From the NCBI GenBank assembly GCA_964574325.1, contig CAZNMY010000001.1, positions 185,443 through 249,442 on the forward strand: a stretch of DNA of 64,000 bases, given 5' to 3'. Origin of the DNA: CAMDPA01 sp964574325 (GTDB taxonomy: Bacteria > Pseudomonadota > Alphaproteobacteria > Rhizobiales > Hyphomicrobiaceae). Below, piece after piece: positions 18,228 through 28,848 of this stretch (its first letter is position 1; every line of letters starts with the position of its first letter). Made by a program: the position numbers and the translations under genes. Under the pieces are notes generated by a model that saw only the letters and a list, made by a program, of their open reading frames with translations, did not search any database and had not been told where the DNA came from.

Positions 18228-19487
18228 TCACGACTGCCGACTGCCGATCTGCCGACTGGCGCTTCCCAGCGATGTCGCCAACGCCTCCAGGCTGTTCAGG
18301 TTGTGGCAGGGGCGCATCTCGGTGACGTGCGGCTTCAACAGGCGCGCGCCCTGGGCCAACGGACTATAGCCATCATAGCGCATCAGCGGGTTCAACCATA
18401 CCAGTCGTCTGCAGGATGCACGCAGGCGGCGGGCGGCGTCGCCGAGGCCCTCGCCGCCCTCGCGGTCGAGGCCGTCGGTGATGAGCAGAACCGTCGCGTT
18501 CTGGCCGAGAACGCGGCGGGCCCACAGGCGATTGAAATCCTCGATGCTCTGGCCGATGCGGGTGCCGCCGGCCCAATCCTTGACGTCGCCGGCGACCTTG
18601 GCGATGGCGCGGTCGGGGTCTTTTCCCTTCAGGTTGCGGGTGATGTTGGTCAGTCGCGTGCCGAACAGGAACGCCGAAACGCGGTCGCGGGCGTTGGTTG
18701 CGGCATAGAGGAAGTGCAGCATCATGCGGGCGTAGGCGTCCATGCTGCCGGAGATGTCGCACAGGATGACGAGCGGGGGGCTGCGCCAGCGGCGGGCCTT
18801 GAAGTGCAGGGCGACGTGATCGGAGCCGTGGGTGGCGGTCTCGCGCAGGATGCGGCGCAGGTCGATGCGGTTCGAGGATCGCGTCGAGCGCACGAAGCGG
18901 CGGGTCGGTCGTTCGTCGAGGATCAGGTCCATGCGCTGGATCGCCGAGCGGGCGCGGGCCTGCTCCTCGGCGCTCATCTGCTCGAAATCCCTGGCCTTCA
19001 ACTGCTCGTCCGCGCTCCATGTTCCGGACATGTCGAGCTCGATCCGCTCTTGTGGCGCCGCTTGTGGCTTGGGCCGGTCGGCGAGAAGGGGATCGCGAAG
19101 GCGGCGCGACAGCTCGGCTTGCTTCGGTCCGCTGTCGTCGCGGAACGAGGGCAGCATGACCGACAGCATCTGGGCGAGGAAGTTCGGGTCCTTCCAGAAC
19201 AGGTAGAAGGCCTGGTCGAAGATCTCGCGGTGCTCGGGGCGGGAGACGAGGCTCGCGTGCAACGTCCAGTAGAGGACCTGCGGGCGCTCGATGCCGGCGG
19301 CGAGGACGGCTTGGGTGGCGAGGATAACCCGGTCGGGGCCGACGGGCATTCCGGCCGAGCGCAGGAGACGGGAGAACTGCAGAATGTTCTCCGCGATCTT
19401 GCCGCCGTCGGCCTCGCCGACGATGAGGTTTGGGGCGAGGGTTGCGGGTTCGGGTGAATGGCCGGAGGCGTACCAGTTGTCGGTCAT
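18228..19487 (-). CDS. CoxE-type VWA domain protein
   Basis: A 419-residue protein of the CoxE family, which works with the MoxR-type ATPase CoxD to insert or mature the Cu/Mo site in carbon monoxide dehydrogenase and probably similar maturation steps in related enzymes. The VWA core is at about residues 235-400 with the MIDAS motif DISGS in PLVILCDISGSM. The last residues (SRQIGSRQS) are encoded by the CGGCAGT-type repeat tract, so the repeat has replaced or extended the original C-terminus. ATG at 19487 is the family-like start; no strong Shine-Dalgarno is seen. Its partner ATPase gene lies upstream at 22561-23490, separated by a foreign-looking three-gene insert. Confidence 0.88.
   Translation of the reverse strand: MTDNWYASGHSPEPATLAPNLIVGEADGGKIAENILQFSRLLRSAGMPVGPDRVILATQAVLAAGIERPQVLYWTLHASLVSRPEHREIFDQAFYLFWKDPNFLAQMLSVMLPSFRDDSGPKQAELSRRLRDPLLADRPKPQAAPQERIELDMSGTWSADEQLKARDFEQMSAEEQARARSAIQRMDLILDERPTRRFVRSTRSSNRIDLRRILRETATHGSDHVALHFKARRWRSPPLVILCDISGSMDAYARMMLHFLYAATNARDRVSAFLFGTRLTNITRNLKGKDPDRAIAKVAGDVKDWAGGTRIGQSIEDFNRLWARRVLGQNATVLLITDGLDREGGEGLGDAARRLRASCRRLVWLNPLMRYDGYSPLAQGARLLKPHVTEMRPCHNLNSLEALATSLGSASRQIGSRQS
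18231..18260. repeat. Inverted copy of the CGGCAGT tandem repeat
   Basis: Units ACTGCCG / ATCTGCCG in tandem, the reverse complement of the tract at 18116-18151. It overlaps the last codons and the stop of the coxE-like gene. Confidence 0.7.
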
Positions 19488-19961
19488 GCGAGCATGATAC
19501 GGGGTGAGAAACCTCGCGTCATCGGTTTGCTGCTCCAATGGATCGTCGATGCAGGAGTTGACGAAAAGGTTCGCCAGACCTGGAGATAGCCTGCCCGGCG
19601 ATAGCCTGACGATTGAAGTGGGCGCAGATCAGGGAACAGATGGCATCTTTCTGACGGTTCGAAGGAAATGCCTGACGATAACCTGACAGTTATAATCTGG
19701 ACAGGCCGGCTAAGCAGAGTTCCAGCGCTTGACCAACTCACGACCCTGTGGCGACATGTCCGCAATCGGCGCAAGCGGAAGCAGGCGCTGCCTGGAAGGC
19801 TCGGTCGGTAGTGACCCTGAGGAGATGTGGCGGTGAGAGCCAAAGCGGGCGCTGATTGGTCTGCTGATTGAGGATGCAGCGGATATCAGCAGACTAAATG
19901 CTGGTAATGCCCCTGACGCGCAACATTCCGGCGGGGAGTGGCGTGAGCGCGAAGCGGTCGA
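19488..19961. other. Gene-free stretch between the three-gene insert and coxE
   Basis: About 470 bases with no supported gene. GC content is lower than in the flanking genes. Short direct repeats such as GATAGCCTG (twice near 19590) and GCCTGACGAT occur, and a TATAAT hexamer is present near 19690, but nothing forms a convincing promoter or element. It looks like boundary DNA of an insertion. Confidence 0.5.
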
Positions 19962-20549
19962 CTAATAGGACGTGGGCGTATTGAGACGGCCAGCTCTGTA
20001 GTTGGGTGCTGCAACAGAAAACAGTTCGTACAGTCGCTTGCGGACCGATTTTTCTGTGAGCTTGGCTCGAGCGGTGCGTGTTAGGAATATTGATGCGTGG
20101 TGGGGCTTCGCCTCTTCTGCGGTATCGTAGACTCGAAAGGCACAATTACTTGTGCCATCCACCATCTGCGCGCGAATGGTACCGGCGTTGGCAACCATTG
20201 CAGCGGCGACATGCCGGTCCTGCGGGGGAGTCTTGCTAACGCCTGTCAGCCTCATTTGCTCGATGGCCAATGCAATTTCGGCATCGGACGCTCGCTCATC
20301 GCGGAATACTGAGAGGTCCGATCGCCAAGCATCAGTGAAGGCGACTGAAAGAATCCGGCCGTTCGGATCGACGTGGATCGGGTGAAAGGCCAGACGGATA
20401 AGTGTCTCAGATGCATCGACCGGGCAAGGCGAATACTCGCTCACCGAAACAGCTTCGCACTCTCCGTTGGGGAACTTGGCCTCGACAGCCTCTTGAAGCG
20501 GAATGCCCGCCAGCCCGGACTTCGAGAATAAGTCGAGGCAGGGGGTCAC
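19962..20549 (-). CDS. Hypothetical protein, third gene of a coupled three-gene operon
   Basis: A 195-residue cytoplasmic protein without signal peptide or membrane helix. I do not recognise a named family. A central stretch ETLIRLAFHPIHV ... DLSVFRDERASDAEI and a later PHHASIFL resemble a loosely defined group of bacterial hypotheticals with an LSV-x-R core and a P-x-HA motif; this is pattern memory only. It starts with GTG at 20549, which overlaps the stop of the preceding gene as GTGA, so it depends on translation of its neighbour. Base use is less GC-rich than the cox genes on either side. Confidence 0.65.
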   Translation of the reverse strand: MTPCLDLFSKSGLAGIPLQEAVEAKFPNGECEAVSVSEYSPCPVDASETLIRLAFHPIHVDPNGRILSVAFTDAWRSDLSVFRDERASDAEIALAIEQMRLTGVSKTPPQDRHVAAAMVANAGTIRAQMVDGTSNCAFRVYDTAEEAKPHHASIFLTRTARAKLTEKSVRKRLYELFSVAAPNYRAGRLNTPTSY

Positions 20550-21151
20550 GCAATTGCACCCGCCGCGTGTTTCAGGATGTTGATCAACCGAAGGGAGTTG
20601 GTCTTCCCATCATACGGTTCTGTATCCTCGATCTCGGGCCCCGACGGAAGTTGAATGAGCCAGCTGACCGATTTATCAGCATGCAGCTCAATGTCCGCAT
20701 AAGCACCGCGGCCATGAGTAAAGAGCGCCGCATTCCCCGACGGAGACATTGTCGCAGTCGGAATTGGCAGTCCTGCCTCTGCCAGTCGCCTAAGGAGAGA
20801 CGTGGCTAATTCTATCGTCTGCTCGTCCGGCGATTGTGCGTTCCGTCCATCCCAGCCGGGGGCTTGGCCGCGCATGGTCTCTAATCGAGCGATCTGCTGT
20901 TCCGCTTGATCGCACCGCAAGGAAATCACGGCGCGCCGAACCATTGCCAGCACTGAATGCAGTTCCCCTGCAACATCGGTTGCGGGTCGCTGACGGCCTG
21001 ACATGGTCAAGATGCCGTCAGCATATTGGCTGGTAGTGCACCAACTCGGGCCTGTTGGAGCATCACGGCCATCCGTGTTCCATCCACTGTAAGGAATGTA
21101 GTCATGAGACGGAGACGTCAATCGACTGGCAGAATGATGTAGCGCCATCAT
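20546..21151 (-). CDS. Hypothetical protein with GWDG motif, second gene of a coupled operon
   Basis: A 201-residue protein of unknown function. Residues about 95-175 show the pattern GWDGRNAQSPDEQTIELA, then P-rich turn, SPSGNAALF and ADIELHADKSVSWLI. The same GWDG ... P-x-x-G ... I-x-I layout occurs in many short uncharacterised bacterial proteins. No catalytic motif is obvious. Its ATG at 21151 overlaps the stop of the TIGR04255-like gene by four bases (ATGA); a second ATG follows directly at 21148. The coupling on both sides suggests the three proteins act together in fixed ratio. Confidence 0.7.
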   Translation of the reverse strand: MMALHHSASRLTSPSHDYIPYSGWNTDGRDAPTGPSWCTTSQYADGILTMSGRQRPATDVAGELHSVLAMVRRAVISLRCDQAEQQIARLETMRGQAPGWDGRNAQSPDEQTIELATSLLRRLAEAGLPIPTATMSPSGNAALFTHGRGAYADIELHADKSVSWLIQLPSGPEIEDTEPYDGKTNSLRLINILKHAAGAIA

Positions 21152-22002
21152 TTTTGAGCTCCGCTCTTGGGCATGTCGATTCGCTCTAGGTAAGCATCTG
21201 ACAGTACCTCCATCAAGATAGCTTTTGCCCGCTCGTGGAGGACTTCAAATCGTGATCGCATGTCGGACTGGAACGAGCCGGGTTCAACGACATATGGAGC
21301 GATCCCAGGCCGAACGAATTGGTCAGTGCAGAGAGTGAGTATTGCCAACGACTGGGGAGAACTTGCTCCGGGCCGTATGACCGGCTCCCCAACGTCGACA
21401 TTCACGTTGATTAAGCGTCTCGCGCCGGAGGTTTCCTGGACCTGCTCAAAGCGGCCGGAGTGCGAGTGCCAAGCCGTTGCAGTTGCGAGCATCCCGCTAG
21501 CAACCCAAGGTGTCGTTGGACTGAATAGCTCCGACCAATCAATGTTCCCCGCCTCGCTTGATGTAAACCGATCAACATATTGCAGGACTACAGAGTCGAG
21601 GAGCGACGCTTCATTTGCATATTGTTGCGCCAGCGGCAAGACTATCGCTTCCAACTTCTCAACGATAGCTTTCCAGCGATCATACTTGCTAGTTCGATAG
21701 CCGACGAAATTGCGTTCCAGCCGGAGCTCTTCTTCAACTGCTCCCACTGAGTTGAACCGTTGAAAGTATGTCCCATAGGCCGCAGCCGGCCGAGCCTGCA
21801 TCCCGGCCACAGGGTCAACCGCAAGCAGGAAGTTTGCCTGCTGGTTCTCCGCCGGCAGGTTGTGCAGTCCAGCGAGGCGACGCGCTTCCACTACGGTCTT
21901 GGTGAACGTGGCCTCCGTAAGCTGGCGTGCGAAGCGGATGCCGAGGAAGAAGTCCTCGATCGAGTGCTTGGCGTGCACGGGCTCAAAACGCAAGGCTGAC
22001 AT
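21148..22002 (-). CDS. TIGR04255-like family protein, first gene of a coupled operon
   Basis: A 284-residue protein. The pattern of an early FFLGIRFARQL strand, a central LDSVVLQYVDRF and a later WHSHSGRFEQV ... RLINVNVDV matches my knowledge of the TIGR04255 family, an uncharacterised group often found in variable genome regions. No known catalytic residues. ATG at 22002 with AAAGAG a few bases upstream. It leads a three-gene unit joined by ATGA and GTGA overlaps and placed between coxD and coxE in the same orientation. The codon use and lower GC of the unit suggest it came from elsewhere. Confidence 0.65.
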   Translation of the reverse strand: MSALRFEPVHAKHSIEDFFLGIRFARQLTEATFTKTVVEARRLAGLHNLPAENQQANFLLAVDPVAGMQARPAAAYGTYFQRFNSVGAVEEELRLERNFVGYRTSKYDRWKAIVEKLEAIVLPLAQQYANEASLLDSVVLQYVDRFTSSEAGNIDWSELFSPTTPWVASGMLATATAWHSHSGRFEQVQETSGARRLINVNVDVGEPVIRPGASSPQSLAILTLCTDQFVRPGIAPYVVEPGSFQSDMRSRFEVLHERAKAILMEVLSDAYLERIDMPKSGAQK

Positions 22003-22366
22003 TCGCTCTTTGTTCCCAGTTCGCAGCTTTGGACCCGATTGGTAGCAGCCGCAGCTAAAGGTTTCCAGAACTCTAACGGCTGGCCCCTAACGGAGTATTG
22101 ACCGGGGAGCTGAATCGCTCTGGCTTCGTGTCTCGCACACTGGGGCATGTCCGAAGCTGAAAAATGCTGAAGTCTTTGGCACTACGTGAGATTTCGACCC
22201 CTTGTGGCCCACTGCTGAGATCGCGGCAGTGGCGGAACAAAGGCGGTCTCGAGGGGGAAGCGGACACGGCCGCAACCTCGATGTGTTGGTCAAGTCGTGA
22301 ATTCCTGCTTGGAACGTAGCGGGTCGCCCGGCCAAGGCCGATCCTCTCGACTGGGTGCTCGTCGAG
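22003..22366. other. Gene-free stretch upstream of the three-gene insert
   Basis: About 360 bases with no supported gene and mixed composition. It should contain the promoter of the 22002-19962 operon if that is transcribed on its own; no clear -35/-10 pair was found. Confidence 0.5.
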
Positions 22367-22564
22367 TTAGACCTTGAAGTCCTTGCTCGGCGTTTCCCGT
22401 GTCGCATCGTACATCTTCCCGCAAGCGCGGCTCGTCAGCGTTTCGCTGCGGCGGAGGCGTTCGGTCATGTCGATCTGGCGCGCATTCAGAACTTTGAAGG
22501 GAGCAATTGCGCATGGTGGGTCGCGCTGCGCAAAGCTGCACTCGACCCAGCCTGCGTAGCTCAT
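22367..22564 (-). CDS. Possible small protein coupled to the MoxR ATPase gene
   Basis: A 65-residue frame starting at an ATG that overlaps the coxD stop as ATGA, so it could be translated by coupling. The sequence begins MSYAGWVECSFAQRDPPCA, carries three cysteines in all and ends PSKDFKV. I recognise no family. Because the frame also runs through coxD in a different reading frame, the open frame alone is weak support; the exact start overlap and balanced composition are what make it plausible. It might be the remnant of a cox accessory gene cut by the neighbouring insertion. Confidence 0.4.
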   Translation of the reverse strand: MSYAGWVECSFAQRDPPCAIAPFKVLNARQIDMTERLRRSETLTSRACGKMYDATRETPSKDFKV

Positions 22565-23490
22565 CCACCGACCGCCGTTTCCCGCGACTTCCCCCTGATC
22601 TCCTCGATCAGCCTGGCCGCTTCGGTGCCTTGGATGCGGGCGATGTCGTCCTGGTATTTGAGGAGGGTGCCGAGCGTGCTGCCGACTTTCTGGCTGTCGA
22701 GGGCGACGCAGTCGAGGGAGGCCAGTGCCTGCGCCCAGTTGATGCTCTCGGCGATCCCGGGCGTCTTGTAGAGGTCCATGCGGCGCAGAGACTGAACGAA
22801 AGCGACGACCTGCTTCGTCAGTTCGTGCGCGGCTTCCGGCACCTTGAGCGACAGGATTTCGCGCTCGCGGCCGGCGTTCGGGAAATCGATCCAGTGGTAG
22901 AAGCAGCGGCGGCGGACGGCATCGTGCACCTCGCGGGTGCGGTTCGACGTGAGGATGGTGATCGGCGGTTCCTTGGCCTGGATCACGCCGAGTTCGGGGA
23001 TCGTGAGCTGATAGTCGCCGAGGATCTCGAGCAGGAACGCCTCGAACGGCTCGTCGGCGCGATCGAGTTCGTCGATCAACAGCACGGGCGCGCGGCCTTC
23101 GGCCGACAGTTCGAGCGCCTGCAGCAGGGGGCGCTTCAGCAGGTATTCGCCGGTGTAGATGTCGCGCTCCAGCGCTGAGGTCGACGCGCCTTCGCCGGAT
23201 GCTTCGGTTGCCCGGATGTGGATGAGCTGGCGCGAATAATTCCACTCGTAGGCGGCGGAGGCGAGATCGAGGCCTTCGTAACATTGCAGCCGGACGAGCG
23301 GGCGGTCGAGTTCCCGGGCGAGCACCTTCGCCAGCTCGGTCTTGCCGGTGCCGGGCTCGCCTTCGAGCAGCAGCGGGCGCTTCAGCTTCAGCGCCAGGAA
23401 GACGGAGGTCGAAAGCGCCTCGCCGGCGATGTAGCCGCCATGCGCCAGAAGAGACGATGTCTCGGGAACGGTCGTGGGAAGGGAGGTCAT
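22561..23490 (-). CDS. CoxD-type MoxR family AAA+ ATPase
   Basis: A 309-residue AAA+ chaperone ATPase. Walker A is GEPGTGKTELAK at about residues 43-54, Walker B is VLLIDELDRAD at about 136-146, followed by sensor-1 ILTSNRTREV. CoxD in carboxydotrophs unfolds the apo-dehydrogenase so that sulfur and copper can be built into the Mo site; with CoxE it forms a MoxR-VWA pair. Here it probably matures the Mo hydroxylase encoded upstream. The ATG at 23490 overlaps a GGAGGTCAT context on the other strand, and the expected coxE partner is displaced about 3 kb downstream by inserted genes. Confidence 0.9.
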   Translation of the reverse strand: MTSLPTTVPETSSLLAHGGYIAGEALSTSVFLALKLKRPLLLEGEPGTGKTELAKVLARELDRPLVRLQCYEGLDLASAAYEWNYSRQLIHIRATEASGEGASTSALERDIYTGEYLLKRPLLQALELSAEGRAPVLLIDELDRADEPFEAFLLEILGDYQLTIPELGVIQAKEPPITILTSNRTREVHDAVRRRCFYHWIDFPNAGREREILSLKVPEAAHELTKQVVAFVQSLRRMDLYKTPGIAESINWAQALASLDCVALDSQKVGSTLGTLLKYQDDIARIQGTEAARLIEEIRGKSRETAVGG

Positions 23491-23626
23491 CAGGTGGGGA
23501 GACTCGCGCGTTCAAGGCTTGGTGGAACAGCCTACGCCGATACGGATTCAATCGCCACTCCCGGTCGGATTGTGTCTCAAGCCATCACGCCAGCATGTTG
23601 CCACAGTCGGATGCGCCCATGGCGAT

Positions 23627-24532
23627 ATGAAGATGGGGGCATCTCGAAAAGTTCAGCCGGACGCGCCGTCGGCTCCCGCCCACGGGAGGCTGAAGGGCGA
23701 CCAGATCCGGCAGCGGATCGACGACAATCGCATCAAGCGGTTGGCGATCGCGGAGGCCATGAAGGCCGAGGCGGGCGTCACCGGCCACGAGATCAACAAG
23801 GAAGACTTCGGCGGGCTCGCCTACATCGGCACGGGGCGGATCTTCTCGCCTGCGGGCAAGAACATCCTGCAGCTCTACACAGTGGCGCACGAGTGCGGCC
23901 ACATCTTCCTGCAGGATGCGCCGCCGGGGATCTATCTGCCGGCGCACGTGAAGGAAATGGAGGCGGAGAGCTACGCGCATCAGGCGTTTCGCGAGCACGG
24001 GATGACGATGCCGCGGCGGCTGTCCGACTGGGGGCGTGCCTACGTCGGGTCGTGGATCGAGAAGGATATCGCGGCGGGCGTCGCGATCGATCCGCGTGTG
24101 GTCGCCTATGCCGAGGGGGCGCGCTCGCCCTACGAGCCGTTGCGGATGGTGCCGGAGACATGGCGGCTGCATGCGGCGGAGGCGTCTGGTGTCGCGCGTT
24201 CGGTGCCGATGCCGACGGGCGTTCGCTTGTGGGTGGCTTCGCTCAGGCGGGGGTGGCGGTGGTTTGCCGACACGACGCGGCGTGCGGCGTTGCAGGAGGG
24301 GACGATCGTCTACGACGCGGTGTGGCTGTTCAGGGAAACCATTTTCAATTCGATAATGGGCTCGATCATCGCGCTCAGTCTGACGGTCCCGCTGCACAAC
24401 AACAACTACCTGCCCGAGCTGGGGCCGGCGCCGTCACTGGGATGGTTCACCGTCTTTCACCTGCTCGGGGTGATGACCGCGGGTGTGATCTGGTCGGGTC
24501 TGATATTGCTGTGGCGCACGATCCAGCGGTGA
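23627..24532 (+). CDS. HExxH zinc metallopeptidase-like protein with C-terminal membrane segments
   Basis: A predicted 301-residue protein. HECGH at about residue 87 in LYTVAHECGHIFLQ is an HExxH zinc site, and EMEAESYAHQAF about 20 residues later supplies the third-ligand glutamate helix, as in ImmA/IrrE-type peptidases. Two hydrophobic segments close the protein, around NSIMGSIIALSLTVPL and FHLLGVMTAGVIWSGLILLW, so the catalytic part is probably anchored in the inner membrane. ImmA/IrrE peptidases usually cut a repressor, but no XRE regulator is nearby. It is the only plus-strand gene inside the minus-strand cox-like series. Start is uncertain: ATG 23627 or 23633. Confidence 0.7.
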   Translation: MKMGASRKVQPDAPSAPAHGRLKGDQIRQRIDDNRIKRLAIAEAMKAEAGVTGHEINKEDFGGLAYIGTGRIFSPAGKNILQLYTVAHECGHIFLQDAPPGIYLPAHVKEMEAESYAHQAFREHGMTMPRRLSDWGRAYVGSWIEKDIAAGVAIDPRVVAYAEGARSPYEPLRMVPETWRLHAAEASGVARSVPMPTGVRLWVASLRRGWRWFADTTRRAALQEGTIVYDAVWLFRETIFNSIMGSIIALSLTVPLHNNNYLPELGPAPSLGWFTVFHLLGVMTAGVIWSGLILLWRTIQR

Positions 24533-24551
24533 GATGGAACGTCTGCGGTCT

Positions 24552-25478
24552 TCATACAGGGGCGCGTGCGAGCAATTTGGTGGCATCAATCGTGAAGCCG
24601 ACGGCTGCCAGTTCCCGAGCAAGTTCCAGTTTCCAGCCTCCTGCGTCGTCTAGTTTTGTGTAGGCAACCCCAAGGATGTCGGACGGTAATTCAATGTCAC
24701 CCTTCTTTAGTGCGCAAACGCGATCCCTGCCCAGCTTTGCGATAAAGTAGCCAAGTTCAAGAATTACGTTCTGACGCGCGCGGTATGTTATGCTCTGATC
24801 GGTACTAACAGTGCTTTTTACTTGATCATCCGCCGTTAGCAAGACAACTGCGAAGCCGACGTCGGCGTTAGCTTCGAATTTTTCAATGACTGTCTTGCCA
24901 AGGTTGGCTTGTTCGTGAAGTACGATTGGATCGAAGTCTAACATTTTCAGGAAATCCGACACGGCTTTCCTTGCCTCTGCATCGTGTCCGTGAACGACAA
25001 AAATCCGCTTGGTCGAGAGGCCGCGAATTGAAAGTTCGCGCTTCTTTCTCGTTTCAACTAGCTTGGGGTCGGCTGCAGCTTCCAAAACTCGGAGAAGTAG
25101 ATCCCGGTTATGCGCAAGTGTTTCCAGCGCGCCGCGATTGTTGGTAGCGTTGCGCACGTCGCTGTTGCTCACTTCGAAATTGTCGAAATTGCTCCATTTT
25201 CCAAATAGTTTTTCGGATGGTCGAACGAGTGCTCGAAATTTTTCGCCGAACGATCTGTTTTTTATGCATAAATCTCTGATTTTGGGGTCGATTGTATGGG
25301 ACTCCATCCATCGTGTATGTGTCAAGATTTCTTGCGCGTTGACTGTCAATTCAAAATACTTCTTTGCAAGGTTGCGAAATTCAATCTCGTCGACGAATTC
25401 AAGCTCTAAGCGCCAGTCGTCGTTCGTAGAATTGTTGTTTTTATTGGAGTTGGTGCCGAATAAATTCAATTTCCACAT
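24552..25478 (-). CDS. TIR-domain protein of the CAP12/PCTIR type
   Basis: A 308-residue protein. Residues about 158-290 match the predicted nucleotide-binding TIR-like domain of CAP12/Pycsar effectors: KRIFVVHGHD, PIVLHEQANLGKTVIEKFE, VGFAVVLLTADDQ, RARQNVILELGYFIAKLGR and ELPSDILGVAY. Members cleave NAD when a cyclic-nucleotide or other trigger is sensed and kill the infected cell. The first 157 residues are Asn-rich then helical and may be the sensing part. ATG at 25478 has GGAG 11 nt upstream; the frame extends 12 codons further to a TTG. Its GC content is clearly lower than both neighbours, so it is probably acquired. No cyclase gene is adjacent. Confidence 0.85.
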   Translation of the reverse strand: MWKLNLFGTNSNKNNNSTNDDWRLELEFVDEIEFRNLAKKYFELTVNAQEILTHTRWMESHTIDPKIRDLCIKNRSFGEKFRALVRPSEKLFGKWSNFDNFEVSNSDVRNATNNRGALETLAHNRDLLLRVLEAAADPKLVETRKKRELSIRGLSTKRIFVVHGHDAEARKAVSDFLKMLDFDPIVLHEQANLGKTVIEKFEANADVGFAVVLLTADDQVKSTVSTDQSITYRARQNVILELGYFIAKLGRDRVCALKKGDIELPSDILGVAYTKLDDAGGWKLELARELAAVGFTIDATKLLARAPV

Positions 25479-25526
25479 TCGGTATTTTTCTCCAGTGTGC
25501 AAAAAATTAACCAAGCTTATTCGGTG

Positions 25527-26327
25527 TCAACTCAGTGCAGCTGTCACGGCGCGTTCGGTCATCACGGGGATGAGGGCGGCGCGGTATTCGGCGGGGGCGT
25601 GCAGATCCGCGATCAGGCCGCTGGATGAGGCTTTCTGGCCGGCGAGGGCGGCGACGGAGAAGTTCGCATTGAGCGCTGCTTCCAGGGCATGGGCGCGGAA
25701 CACGCCGCTTTCGCTGGCGCCAGTGACCGCGACGCGGACGGTGTTGGCGAACTTCGCGACGAACACACCGACGAGGGCGAAGCGCGAGGCGCGCTGGGCG
25801 AACTTGGCGTAGCCGGCCTTTTCAGGAAGCTGGAAGCCGATGCCGGTGATCAATTCGCCGGGTTCGAGCGCCGTCGTGAACAGGCCCTTGAAGTAGTCGT
25901 CGGCGAGGATCTTGCGCTTGTTGGTGACGACGGTAGCGCCGAGGGCGAGGATCGCGGCGGGCCAATCGGCGGACGGATCGTTGTTGGCGAGTGAGCCGCC
26001 GATGGTGCCGCGGCTGCGGATCGCGGGATCGGCGATCTCACTCCCGAGGTGGCAGATCGCGGGACAGGCGGCGCGGAGATCGTCGCTGGCGGCGATCTCG
26101 CGATGCGTGGTCATCGCGCCGATACCGACGGCGGTGCCGCTGCGGTGGATGCCCTTGAGGTCGTCGACGTTGCGGATGTCGATCAGCATCGGCGGCTTGG
26201 CGAGCCGCTGCTTCATCGTCGGGATCAGCGTCTGGCCGCCGGCGATGTAGCGCGCCTCCGGGTTCAGCTCCTGGATATTGGCGGCGTCGTCGATGGAGCC
26301 GGCGCGGACGAATTCGAAGGTGTACAT
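25527..26327 (-). CDS. Molybdenum hydroxylase FAD-binding medium subunit (CoxM/XdhA-FAD type)
   Basis: The FAD subunit of a three-part xanthine-dehydrogenase-family enzyme; it passes electrons from the iron-sulfur subunit to the final acceptor. The 266-residue product has the FAD-binding motifs AGGQTLIPTMKQ near residue 32 and TIGGSLANNDPSADWPAA near residue 108, and the C-terminal CO-dehydrogenase flavoprotein domain. Gene order small-large-medium on the minus strand places it third, 123 bases after the large subunit, with a hairpin-rich repeat in the gap. The next gene downstream, the TIR-domain gene, interrupts the series. Confidence 0.93.
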   Translation of the reverse strand: MYTFEFVRAGSIDDAANIQELNPEARYIAGGQTLIPTMKQRLAKPPMLIDIRNVDDLKGIHRSGTAVGIGAMTTHREIAASDDLRAACPAICHLGSEIADPAIRSRGTIGGSLANNDPSADWPAAILALGATVVTNKRKILADDYFKGLFTTALEPGELITGIGFQLPEKAGYAKFAQRASRFALVGVFVAKFANTVRVAVTGASESGVFRAHALEAALNANFSVAALAGQKASSSGLIADLHAPAEYRAALIPVMTERAVTAALS

Positions 26328-26343
26328 TGTGGTGCTCTCCCTG

Positions 26344-26445
26344 CTCCCCTCCCCCGTGTGGGGAGGGGTTGGGGGTGGGGGAGAGCCGCCGACGAATGCC
26401 GAGGATCACCCCACCCCTGTCCCCTCCCCATCGAGGGGAGGGGGA
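26344..26445. repeat. CCCCTCCCC-type palindromic repeat element
   Basis: Two hairpins, CCCTCCCCC-GTG-TGGGGAGGG type at the left and TCCCCTCCCC-ATCG-AGGGGAGGGGA at the right, separated by about 45 bases. The arms recur at 48373-48473 and 62378-62452 and are related to 40598-40721. Such extragenic palindromes are common in rhizobial genomes. It sits between large- and medium-subunit genes of one operon, where it could shield or attenuate the mRNA. Confidence 0.75.
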
Positions 26446-26450
26446 CCAAA

Positions 26451-28838
<2,388 letters not shown>

Positions 28839-28848
28839 GGGCGCACCT

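Noticed and set aside
16460..19457. Long plus-strand frames opposite the MocA-like fusion and coxE
   Set aside because: Antisense shadows of well-supported minus-strand genes.
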